From WJMT01 sp964456985 (GTDB lineage: Bacteria > Acidobacteriota > Aminicenantia > Aminicenantales > Aminicenantaceae): 64,000 bases of DNA. The stretch lies in contig CAYWDH010000002.1 of assembly GCA_964456985.1 (NCBI GenBank), positions 78,485 through 142,484 of the forward strand. Direction: 5' to 3'. The position numbers were made by a program, and so were the translations under genes. Positions 45,218 through 52,795 of this stretch are shown piece by piece (position 1 is the stretch's first letter; each line of letters starts with the position of its first letter). The notes beneath the pieces are model-generated. The model did no database searches, had not been told where the DNA came from, and saw only the letters and a list, made by a program, of their open reading frames with translations.

Positions 45218-46684
45218 GTGAGTAATAAACATATATCAATTTCACCAATCACAAGATTGGAAGGCCACGGCAACATAGAGATCTTTCTCAATGATGAGGG
45301 CAATGTGGAACGGGCTGTTCTTCAGGTGCCTGAACTGCGCGGATTTGAAAAATTTTCTGAGGGAAGATCTTCTGTGGAAATGCCTCGGATCACACCCAAA
45401 ATCTGCGGTGTATGTCCTACAGCTCATCACATGGCTTCACAGAAGACTCTTGATGACCTCTATCATGTGGATCCGCCCTCTACAGCGAAAAAGATCCGTG
45501 AGCTGATGTATTCAGCTTTTATGGTCGAGGACCATGCTCTCCATTTTTATTTTCTAGGAGGGCCTGATTTTGTGGTAGGACCTGATGCACCCAAAGGATC
45601 ACGCAATATCCTGGGTGTGATCGATAAAGTCGGCCTGGATGCTGCAAAAGTGGTTATAAAGAACCGCAAGCAGTGCCGCGAGATCATTACAGATATGGGT
45701 GGACGGGTGATTCACCCTGTAAGCGGACTGCCTGGCGGTGTATCAAAAGGCATTACTAAAGAGGACCAGGAAAAATTCAAAAAGTATGCGGATGAGGCCG
45801 TAGAATTTGCTCAATTTACCGTTCAACTTTTCAAAGACGTTGTGCTGAAAAATGATGAGTACGTTAAGATCATTACTTCTGACCCTTACACACATAAAAC
45901 CTACTACATGGGACTTATGGATGAGAACAATCATGTCAATTTCTATGATGGGAAACTGCGTGTTGTGGATCCGGAAGGAAAGGAATTCGCCAAATTTGAT
46001 GTCCGTGATTACAAGGACCACATCAGCGAGCATGTGGAGAAATGGAGCTATATCAAATTCCCATTCCTTAAGAACGTAGGATGGAAGGGATTTGTGGACG
46101 GCAAAGACAGCGGGGTTTACCGTGTGGCGCCCCTGGCTCGTCTCAATGCATCTGACGGCATGGCCACGCCTCTGGCTCAGAAAGAATATGAGTTCATGTA
46201 TGATACTCTGGGCGGAAAACCTGTGCACCACACCCTGGCTTTTCATTGGGCCCGCGTAGTCGAACTCTTGTATGCAAGCGAAAGACTCCAGCAACTGACT
46301 CATGATGAAGAAATACTCAAGCCTGATATCCGGACTCTTCCTAGTTCCGTTCCCACAGAAGGTGTGGGTGTTGTAGAAGCTCCACGCGGAGTCTTGATAC
46401 ACAATTATATGACAGATGAAAGAGGCATCATACAAAAAGCCAATCTACTGGTGGCTACGGTTCACAATTCGGCACCCATTGCCATGAGTGTGGAGAAAGC
46501 AGCCAAAGGCGTCATTAAAAATTTTCAGGTGGATGACGGAATGCTCAACAAAGTGGAAATGGCTTTCCGGGCTTATGACCCCTGTCTTGCATGCGCCACT
46601 CATTCTCTTCCCGGAAACATGCCGTTGAGAGTTAAGATCTTTAAATCCGACCGTACGGTTTATGATGTGATCGAGAGACTTTAG
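45218..46684 (+). CDS. mvhA: F420-non-reducing [NiFe] hydrogenase large subunit
   Basis: Catalytic subunit of 488 residues carrying the Ni-Fe site. The two ligand motifs are I-C-G-V-C-P-T-A-H and D-P-C-L-A-C-A-T-H; the second is followed by a C-terminal tail of 26 residues (starting S-L-P-G-N) that a maturation protease should remove after His. The GTG at 45218 is preferred because GGAGG lies five bases upstream; an in-frame ATG at 45206 has no ribosome-binding site. It closes the operon, probably a group 3c-like H2-dependent complex. Confidence 0.93.
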   Translation: MSNKHISISPITRLEGHGNIEIFLNDEGNVERAVLQVPELRGFEKFSEGRSSVEMPRITPKICGVCPTAHHMASQKTLDDLYHVDPPSTAKKIRELMYSAFMVEDHALHFYFLGGPDFVVGPDAPKGSRNILGVIDKVGLDAAKVVIKNRKQCREIITDMGGRVIHPVSGLPGGVSKGITKEDQEKFKKYADEAVEFAQFTVQLFKDVVLKNDEYVKIITSDPYTHKTYYMGLMDENNHVNFYDGKLRVVDPEGKEFAKFDVRDYKDHISEHVEKWSYIKFPFLKNVGWKGFVDGKDSGVYRVAPLARLNASDGMATPLAQKEYEFMYDTLGGKPVHHTLAFHWARVVELLYASERLQQLTHDEEILKPDIRTLPSSVPTEGVGVVEAPRGVLIHNYMTDERGIIQKANLLVATVHNSAPIAMSVEKAAKGVIKNFQVDDGMLNKVEMAFRAYDPCLACATHSLPGNMPLRVKIFKSDRTVYDVIERL

Positions 46685-46698
46685 GCTTCCAGAGGTAT

Positions 46699-46749
46699 CC
46701 AAAGCAAAGCTCATGTAGCTGGAACAATCCCCTGGATAATTTGCTTTGG
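46699..46749. repeat. 10-bp inverted repeat after mvhA
   Basis: CCAAAGCAAA (46699-46708) and TTTGCTTTGG (46740-46749) could pair across a 31-base loop just after the mvhA stop. No T tract follows. It may protect the 3' end of the operon transcript. Confidence 0.5.
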
Positions 46750-46766
46750 GTCATTGGGGAGAAAGA

Positions 46767-46943
46767 TTAAAAGGCATATCTCCAGGAAGCCACTTTATTA
46801 TTCTGCTTGCTCTTCCTGCAGAAATCCTCAACCTTATAACAGAATAATCTCCATCCGAAAAACAAGTCAGGATGGGATGTGATGAGTTTTTTCAGCTTTC
46901 TCACTGAGTTGTCTTCCTGTCTATAATGAAACAACATTTTCAT
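46767..46943 (-). CDS. Possible small basic protein, unknown
   Basis: A 58-residue ORF, Lys- and Phe/Trp-rich, with AAGGGGGG eight bases before its ATG. It follows the stand-alone receiver gene on the same strand by 43 bases. No family is recognised and coding is uncertain. The rest of 46685-46986 holds only an inverted repeat. Confidence 0.35.
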   Translation of the reverse strand: MKMLFHYRQEDNSVRKLKKLITSHPDLFFGWRLFCYKVEDFCRKSKQNNKVASWRYAF

Positions 46944-46986
46944 GGTTTGACCCCCCTTTGATCTACATATACAAGGTATACAAGAT

Positions 46987-47376
46987 TCATTTCGGTCTAT
47001 CCGGTTTTTTTTCTTGATGGTGTTTGAGAGCTCCAATCAAAAGGACCTTTATCTGCTCAGGAGACAGTGGCTTCTCCACGTAATCCCAGGCTCCCTCTTT
47101 GAGGCATTTCTTTGCTTTCTTTGGTTCGCTGAATCCAGTGATGATGATGACTTCAGGTGATGAAGATGCTTTTTTGATATCACTGATCAGCTCCAGACCG
47201 GATCCATCGGGCATGATGACATCCAGAAAAACCACCTGAAAGTTTCCGGACCTGACTTTCTCCATGCCCTCCTTTAAGGTGAAAGCAGATGATGGATGAT
47301 GGCCGTTGCCTTGGACCACATAAGCCAGGGAATCATTGACCAGTTTGTTGTCATCTATGATCAACACATTTGCCAT
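46987..47376 (-). CDS. Stand-alone response regulator receiver
   Basis: A 129-residue single receiver domain with the acidic pair (I-I-D-D-N), the phosphoacceptor Asp in V-F-L-D-V-I-M-P-D-G-S-G, Thr in I-I-I-T-G and Lys in E-K-P. It closely resembles the receiver of the NtrC-type regulator at 48968-50377 (shared P-D-G-S-G and S-S-P-E-V-I-I-I-T-G), so it may compete for the same kinase. No ribosome-binding site is obvious. It is preceded by a consensus sigma-54 promoter at 47484-47499. Confidence 0.85.
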   Translation of the reverse strand: MANVLIIDDNKLVNDSLAYVVQGNGHHPSSAFTLKEGMEKVRSGNFQVVFLDVIMPDGSGLELISDIKKASSSPEVIIITGFSEPKKAKKCLKEGAWDYVEKPLSPEQIKVLLIGALKHHQEKKPDRPK

Positions 47377-47483
47377 TGTTTTTTTTGTTTTGTCAGTTGA
47401 ACCCCGGTTTGGTCAGAAGCGGAATCCTCTGTTTTTCATGATATGTATTACTGGTGTTCCGTTCGTTGATGCAGCTTCTAAAC

Positions 47484-47499
47484 AGCAAACAACGTGCCA
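47484..47499 (-). promoter_or_regulatory. Sigma-54 promoter, minus strand, for the receiver gene
   Basis: On the minus strand TGGCACG, four bases, TTGCT: every consensus position is matched with the correct 10-base GG-GC spacing. The predicted start is about 97 bases upstream of the receiver ATG at 47376. Confidence 0.8.
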
Positions 47500-47572
47500 A
47501 ATCAGAGATTTCTGGGTTTCGGTGGAATCAGCAACGAGCGGTAGTTTCCTCATGAGAAGGTAGTCCTGCATC

Positions 47573-47589
47573 ACAGGAAATATTCCTGT
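47573..47589. promoter_or_regulatory. 17-bp inverted repeat, candidate NtrC-type enhancer
   Basis: ACAGGAA and TTCCTGT separated by ATA. It lies between two divergent sigma-54 promoters, about 108 bases upstream of the minus-strand start and about 127 bases upstream of the plus-strand start, the usual distance for a bacterial enhancer. The likely binder is the activator encoded at 48968. Confidence 0.6.
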
Positions 47590-47681
47590 TTGAAGGTAAA
47601 AAAGAGAGGCTGTTCATGGATGAAATGATGAGATTTCCCGCAGGAATGTTCGGAAACCGCAGTATCCCAACATCCGAAAAA

Positions 47682-47697
47682 TGGCATATATATTGCA
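47682..47697 (+). promoter_or_regulatory. Sigma-54 promoter for the superoxide dismutase gene
   Basis: TGGCA, six bases, TTGCA, with exactly 10 bases between GG and GC. The predicted start near 47708 leaves a leader of about 46 bases before the SOD ATG at 47754. Confidence 0.75.
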
Positions 47698-47753
47698 TCT
47701 TAAAAAACCATACACACACAAATTTGAGTTTAAAAAATGTAAGGGAGTACTGA

Positions 47754-48326
47754 ATGAAACACCACAAATTGATTTTGTTATGTTTTCTGCTGATGATTCT
47801 TATCAGCGGTACGGTCTGTGAAAAAAAAGAACAGGGGGAAGAGATCATACCCCTCGAAATAGGACCGGAAATTACCCGTGCAATAGCGGTTCTTCATCCC
47901 ACTGAGGGAGGCCGTGTCATGGGAATAGTGACTTTTGTGAAAACAGAAGAGGGCATTGAGATTACAGCAGATGTGGAAGGTCTGTCCCCGGGTAAACACG
48001 GATTCCACATCCATGAATACGGGGACTGCAGTGCTCTGGATGCTACTTCAGCCGGAGGGCATTTCAATCCTGAAGACATGCCCCACGGAGCTCCCACAGA
48101 TATGGAGCGGCATGTGGGGGATTTGGGAAACCTCATAGCTGATCCCGAAGGAATGGCCCATTACCAGCGCATGGATTCGCTGATTTCTTTTTCCGGACCT
48201 CATTCCATCATCGGCCTGGCAGTGATTATACACCAGGGTGAAGATGACTTCACTTCTCAACCCACGGGCAATGCCGGCTCCCGGGTCGCCTGCGGTGTGA
48301 TTGGAATTGCCAAATCCAACAATTGA
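47754..48326 (+). CDS. Cu/Zn superoxide dismutase, exported
   Basis: A 190-residue periplasmic or membrane-attached Cu/Zn SOD that converts superoxide to hydrogen peroxide and oxygen. After a signal peptide, the metal ligands appear in G-F-H-I-H-E-Y-G-D-C, G-G-H-F-N-P, H-G-A-P-T-D-M-E-R-H-V-G-D-L-G-N and V-I-I-H-Q-G. The active-site Arg lies in G-S-R-V-A-C-G-V-I, whose Cys should pair with the one in G-D-C. GGGAG lies upstream of the ATG. A sigma-54 promoter precedes it, which is unusual control for an SOD. Confidence 0.93.
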   Translation: MKHHKLILLCFLLMILISGTVCEKKEQGEEIIPLEIGPEITRAIAVLHPTEGGRVMGIVTFVKTEEGIEITADVEGLSPGKHGFHIHEYGDCSALDATSAGGHFNPEDMPHGAPTDMERHVGDLGNLIADPEGMAHYQRMDSLISFSGPHSIIGLAVIIHQGEDDFTSQPTGNAGSRVACGVIGIAKSNN

Positions 48327-48421
48327 CGAAGAGAACCAATCATAAGGAATTGATAGGATTCAGTCCTTCCCAGTATATCATTCAAGGCTGCCATCAAGTT
48401 TCTTCTTCGAGCGGCTTGAGG

Positions 48422-48784
48422 TCAACCTGCTAAGTAAGTCAGCACTTGGGACAGGAAGTGAAATTCATTCCCTTTATACTCCATGTACCTGGGAAAAAGG
48501 AGATGGGCCAGTTCCAAAGTCTTTAGCTCGTTATCAGGAACAACAAGGACAAGAGAAATATTTTCCATTAAATCTTTAAGAGTAATGAATTCTTTGAGCT
48601 CCTCTACACTTGAAGCCATCAGAACAGCCACCGAGTTCTTTCCTAAAGGAACACGGAGACTTGATTGCAGATCCTCAATGGAGTGTAAGATTTCCAAATT
48701 CATCGTAGAGAACAGATTTTCAACCACAGACTGAAGGCGTTTCCCATCACCATCATTTTCTGGAGCATAGAATAAAAATCTCAT
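48422..48784 (-). CDS. Receiver-like protein without phosphoacceptor, unknown
   Basis: A 120-residue alpha/beta protein with strand spacing like a receiver domain (L-F-Y-A-P-E-N-D, V-A-V-L-M-A-S-S, L-V-L-V-V-P-D-N) but without the Asp after strand 3. It could be a pseudo-receiver that binds partners without phosphorylation. A near-consensus sigma-54 promoter lies 40 bases upstream. It follows the NtrC-type gene on the same strand. Confidence 0.5.
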   Translation of the reverse strand: MRFLFYAPENDGDGKRLQSVVENLFSTMNLEILHSIEDLQSSLRVPLGKNSVAVLMASSVEELKEFITLKDLMENISLVLVVPDNELKTLELAHLLFPRYMEYKGNEFHFLSQVLTYLAG

Positions 48785-48823
48785 CTGGTTTTTCTTTTCA
48801 ATGTCTCATCTGGTTTTATACCT

Positions 48824-48838
48824 ACAAGAAACATGCCA
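48824..48838 (-). promoter_or_regulatory. Possible sigma-54 promoter, one mismatch
   Basis: Minus strand TGGCA, six bases, TTGT. The spacing is right but the -12 GC is GT, a serious deviation. It would start transcription about 29 bases before the ATG at 48784. Confidence 0.35.
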
Positions 48839-48967
48839 AATCATTTAGAGTCGAGTTTTTAACATGAACAGGGAAAAAAAGAAAATTTAAATTTTATTTA
48901 TGAGCGATAAGTTCTGTCGGCTGGAATTTTGTCCTGCTGAATAAGACAATTGAAAGAAGGAAAGAGA

Positions 48968-50377
48968 TCAGACTTTGGTGGAAATGTTGTGCTTTTTTAA
49001 AAGAGTGTACAAACGGGAACGGGAAAGCCCTGAAATTTTAGTAGCCTTTCGGATGTTGCCGTTTGTTGCCTGTATCAATTCCTTGAGGTATTTCTTTTCA
49101 ATCTTAGCCAGAGCTGATTCTCTGACTTGCTGCAGGGATTCAATCTCAGTCTGGTCTTTTTTTCTAATGTTTAGGCAATCAAAAGAAGTAATATTCCCCT
49201 CTATTTCTTTCCGCGCTACCTGGATCCGGATGTGCTTGGGAAGATGTTTGGGAAACAGGGTGGGTTCCTGTTTTGCAGTGATGACCGCATGCTCAATGGC
49301 TTGAATCAGCTCCCGGACATTACCCGGCCAGTTGTATTGATGCAAAGTATCCCAGAAATCCAGAGAAAATCCTTTTGATTCTGTCCCATACTGCTCGCTC
49401 ATTTTGTTTATGTAATGATAAACCAGCTCCTTGATGTCACCTTTGATCTCCCTTAAAGGAGGAAGCTCCAGGGTCATTCCTCTGAGACGGAAAAGAAGGT
49501 CCTCCCGGAATTTTCCCTTTTGGGTCATCTGGTCCACATCCCTGTTGGTAGCAGCCAGAAGCCTGAAATCACTGGCCACCTCTTTGTTGGCTCCTATAGG
49601 ACGAAACTTCCGTTCCTGAAGAACCCGAAGAAAGGATTTCTGGATGGCAAAGGGCAGCTCACACACTTCATCCAGAAAAAGAGTGCCTCCATCTGCCTGC
49701 TTGATTAATCCATCTTGAGCTCTGTCTGCTCCGGTAAAAGCTCCCTTCCTGTGGCCGAACAAAACACTTTCCACCAGAGTCTCCGGAAGCGCAGCGCAGT
49801 CCACCACCACAAAGCTCCGCTGGCTTCTTTCACTGTTGTAGTGGATAGCCTTGGCAAAAAGTTCCTTTCCCGTGCCGGTCTCACCGGTCAGAAGCACATT
49901 GGCCCGGCTGTCTGCGGCTTGAGCGAGCCAGTCCAGGCATTTTCTTAGTTTGGGACTTTTCCCTATTATGCCTTCCAGCTTCAGGGCTGTGGGTTTTCTG
50001 GATTTTTTTTCTTCCCTGTACTGGAGAGCCCGGGTCAAAGGAAGCTTGACTGCTTGAACTGAAATGGGCTTTTCCAGATAGCTCCATGCTCCGTTGGAGA
50101 TGGCCAGTTCAGCACCATCCGGATCTCCGTAACCAGTGATGATGATAACTTCAGGAGAGGAAGACCTTTCCACGATGGAGGGCAGAATATCGAGGCCGGA
50201 GCCATCCGGAAGCCGGACATCCAGAAACACCAAGTCATAGCGTTGAGACCTGATCTGATTCATCCCCTGTTTGAGGTCGTGAGCATAATCCAGGTAATGC
50301 CCCATCCGTGTCACAACATGGGATATGGAATCGCATACCTGTTTGTCGTCATCAATGACCAAAATATGTGCTGGCAT
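48968..50377 (-). CDS. NtrC-family sigma-54-dependent response regulator
   Basis: A 469-residue activator: receiver (Asp53 in F-L-D-V-R-L-P-D-G-S-G), AAA+ domain with Walker A (G-E-T-G-T-G-K-E) and the sigma-54 contact loop G-A-F-T-G-A, and a C-terminal Fis-type helix-turn-helix (N-I-R-K-A-T-K-I-S-G-L-S-R-S-R-L). The ATG at 50377 follows AAGGA; the frame extends upstream through the ribosome-binding site. It lies 14 bases after the hybrid kinase, its probable phosphodonor, and is the best candidate to activate the sigma-54 promoters at 47484, 47682 and 21995. Confidence 0.95.
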   Translation of the reverse strand: MPAHILVIDDDKQVCDSISHVVTRMGHYLDYAHDLKQGMNQIRSQRYDLVFLDVRLPDGSGLDILPSIVERSSSPEVIIITGYGDPDGAELAISNGAWSYLEKPISVQAVKLPLTRALQYREEKKSRKPTALKLEGIIGKSPKLRKCLDWLAQAADSRANVLLTGETGTGKELFAKAIHYNSERSQRSFVVVDCAALPETLVESVLFGHRKGAFTGADRAQDGLIKQADGGTLFLDEVCELPFAIQKSFLRVLQERKFRPIGANKEVASDFRLLAATNRDVDQMTQKGKFREDLLFRLRGMTLELPPLREIKGDIKELVYHYINKMSEQYGTESKGFSLDFWDTLHQYNWPGNVRELIQAIEHAVITAKQEPTLFPKHLPKHIRIQVARKEIEGNITSFDCLNIRKKDQTEIESLQQVRESALAKIEKKYLKELIQATNGNIRKATKISGLSRSRLYTLLKKHNISTKV

Positions 50378-50391
50378 GGATCTTTTTCCTT

Positions 50392-52350
50392 TCAAAAATC
50401 AAATAAGCTGTCCAGTATGTTCCGAATGGCCTGAGCCATGTCCCTGGTGTGAATAGGTTTGACCATCAGTTTTTCAATTCCTGCTGCTTTGGCTTTTTGG
50501 GTATGGCCAGGCTCTAGATACCCGGAAATAAGGATGACCGGGATGTGTATCTCTAATTGCCTAAGCTCGTGAACCAGTTGGATTCCGGTCATCCCAGACA
50601 TGACCTGATCAACGATCATCAAATCAAACGCTTTTTTCTCCTCCCGAAGCATCCTTAGAGCTTTTTGAGGCTGGTGGGCAGCAGTGACTTTGTAGCCCAG
50701 TTTTCCCAGCATATTCTTCAGGTTTAAAGCCACCTCTTTTTCATCCTCGACCAGCATTAGTTTTTCTGTTCCACCCGGGATGGATTCATCTTCACATTCC
50801 TGTATCATGGGAGGGTTCTCTGAGAGAGGCAGATAGACATGTACTGAAGATCCTTTATCAATTTCACTGGAGAAGGTGATGTGACCTTGATGGTTTTTGA
50901 TGATTCTCATGGATACAGGAAGGCCCATTCCAGATCCTTTTTCTGGTCTTTTAGTGGTGAAAAAAGGATCGAAAACCCGCTTCACATTCTCCCTGTCTAT
51001 CCCGCATCCTGTGTCTTTGACCGATATGTCTACATAAGGACCCGGCTCCAAACCCGGATAGAGAGCTTGATTTTCAGGGTTGATTCGGATCTCGCTTACT
51101 TGAAGGTGGATGGTGCCGTCTTCATTACCGATGGCATCCCTCGCGTTCTGAAAAAGGTTCATCAAGACCTGCTGGATCTGGACCTGGTCTGCATTAACGA
51201 TGTAGTGAGAAGATGCAAAGGCTTGTTCGACTCGGATGTTAGAAGGGAGTGAAGGCTTTAGAAACGGGATGAAGTCTTTGGCCAAGAGAACCACATCCAT
51301 GGTTTTTTTTTCCAAATCAGAGTGGCGGCTGTAGGTCAGAATTTGCTTGATCAGGGCCTTCCCCCTTTTGCCTGCCTCAAGGATCTGCTCGAGATAGAGG
51401 TGCTGGGTGGTGTTTTGTGATGCCTCTGAGAGGAGAAGCTCTGAATTGATGATAACAGGCATCAGGATGTTGTTAAAGTCATGAGCAATTCCTCCGGCCA
51501 GAGTCCCCAGGGCCTCCATTTTTTGCATCTCCAGAGACTGAACTTCTATTTTTTTTCTTCCAGTAATGTCGCGGGTCACACCCAGAAATCCCAATAATTT
51601 TTTCTCCTGATCCAGCAAAACAGATACTTTGGTTCCTGTCCAGATAACAGAGCCGTTTTTGCAGATCAGCTTGACTTCGAGTTCATTTTTTGGGAGCTCA
51701 CTGAATTTTCTGTTTTTTATGATCTCTTTGACCTGGTCAAAGGCGTCCAGAACGATCTGCCGGTGCTCCGGAACCAAGACTTCTTCCGGTTGTTTGTTTA
51801 ACAACTCATGGGTTTTGTAGCCGGTGATCTTTAAGATAGAAGGACTCACATAAGTGAACTTTTTGTCCTTATCTATGGTCCAGATGATATCTGAAATGTT
51901 TTTTGACAACAGTTTATACCTGAAGACCATTTTTTTGAGCTCTTCATCTGTTTTTCTTTTTTCCTTCACCATTTGAGCATCTTTGAGCGCATGTTTCACT
52001 GCATTGGGAAGTCTGGTCAAGTTGTCTTTCATCACGAAATCGCTGGCTCCCTGCTTGAGCATTTCCACAGCCACAGTTTCACCTATCTTTCCAGACACTA
52101 GGATCAAAGGAACTCCATCCAATTTTTCTTGAGCCAGTTTCAAGGCTTCTCTGCCTGAAAATCGGGGCAGGATATAGTCGGATATGATTAGATCCCACTT
52201 ATTTTCTTTGATCGCCCTTTCCATCTGCTTTCTGTCTTCGGCTCTTTTCAAATTCAAGTTGTAGCCGTTTTTACGCAGCTTTCTCTCTATCAATGTTGCG
52301 TCGTCTTCTGAGTCTTCCACCATCAGTATGTTTAAATTTTTATTTGGCAT
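50392..52350 (-). CDS. Hybrid sensor kinase: REC-PAS-HisKA-HATPase-REC
   Basis: A 652-residue cytoplasmic hybrid histidine kinase without transmembrane helices. Order: receiver (Asp58 in I-I-S-D-Y-I-L-P), a PAS domain (about 150-270), HisKA with G-G-I-A-H-D-F-N-N-I-L, the ATP-binding domain (N-x-R-D-A, D-T-G-C-G-I and G-S-G-M-G-L), and a C-terminal receiver (L-M-I-V-D-Q-V-M-S-G-M). The ATG at 52350 lies ten bases after AAGGAG and overlaps the stop region of the upstream receiver gene. Confidence 0.93.
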   Translation of the reverse strand: MPNKNLNILMVEDSEDDATLIERKLRKNGYNLNLKRAEDRKQMERAIKENKWDLIISDYILPRFSGREALKLAQEKLDGVPLILVSGKIGETVAVEMLKQGASDFVMKDNLTRLPNAVKHALKDAQMVKEKRKTDEELKKMVFRYKLLSKNISDIIWTIDKDKKFTYVSPSILKITGYKTHELLNKQPEEVLVPEHRQIVLDAFDQVKEIIKNRKFSELPKNELEVKLICKNGSVIWTGTKVSVLLDQEKKLLGFLGVTRDITGRKKIEVQSLEMQKMEALGTLAGGIAHDFNNILMPVIINSELLLSEASQNTTQHLYLEQILEAGKRGKALIKQILTYSRHSDLEKKTMDVVLLAKDFIPFLKPSLPSNIRVEQAFASSHYIVNADQVQIQQVLMNLFQNARDAIGNEDGTIHLQVSEIRINPENQALYPGLEPGPYVDISVKDTGCGIDRENVKRVFDPFFTTKRPEKGSGMGLPVSMRIIKNHQGHITFSSEIDKGSSVHVYLPLSENPPMIQECEDESIPGGTEKLMLVEDEKEVALNLKNMLGKLGYKVTAAHQPQKALRMLREEKKAFDLMIVDQVMSGMTGIQLVHELRQLEIHIPVILISGYLEPGHTQKAKAAGIEKLMVKPIHTRDMAQAIRNILDSLFDF

Positions 52351-52352
52351 AA

Positions 52353-52793
52353 TCAAAGAACTCCTTTTTCCTTAGGGCCACAATCCAGAGAGAAATCAAT
52401 CTTATTTATGGCTTTTTTTAATTTATTCAGAGTGAGTGGTTTTTGGATGAATCCCTCCGCTCTCAGATGGGATTCTCTGACCAGCTCTTTTTCACTTTTA
52501 TGGGAGATAAGGATTAAAACAGGAAAAGAGGATGTTCTTTTGTTATCTCTTATTTTTTGGAGAATCTCCAGCCCATCTACTTTAGGCATTTGAAGGCCCA
52601 GCAGCACAAGCGAAGGCAAGGGATATTCTTCATGGGCATAATTACTCTGTCGGAATAAATAATCCAGCACCTCGTCCCCTTCCTGGATCACTATCAGTTG
52701 GTTTTGTATATGGTTCTTTTCAAACATATGGTTGATCAACTCGATCTCATCCGAATTATCTTCAGCCAGAAGAATGACATTTTCCGAATTCAT
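52353..52793 (-). CDS. Rcp1-like receiver with the phosphoacceptor Asp replaced
   Basis: A 146-residue receiver of the Rcp1 type. The acidic pair (A-E-D-N), Ser in I-L-I-S and Lys in I-Q-K-P are kept, but the phosphoacceptor position in L-V-L-L-G-L-Q-M-P is Gly66 (codon GGC) instead of Asp. It should not be phosphorylated in the normal way and may work as a constitutive or docking protein between the two kinases whose genes flank it. It starts two bases after the upstream kinase. Confidence 0.88.
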   Translation of the reverse strand: MNSENVILLAEDNSDEIELINHMFEKNHIQNQLIVIQEGDEVLDYLFRQSNYAHEEYPLPSLVLLGLQMPKVDGLEILQKIRDNKRTSSFPVLILISHKSEKELVRESHLRAEGFIQKPLTLNKLKKAINKIDFSLDCGPKEKGVL

Positions 52794-52795
52794 TT

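Noticed and set aside
46740..46760. Sigma-54-like string near the end of mvhA (TGGAT...TTTGC)
   Set aside because: The spacing is too short and the -24 element is poor; no gene starts at the right distance.
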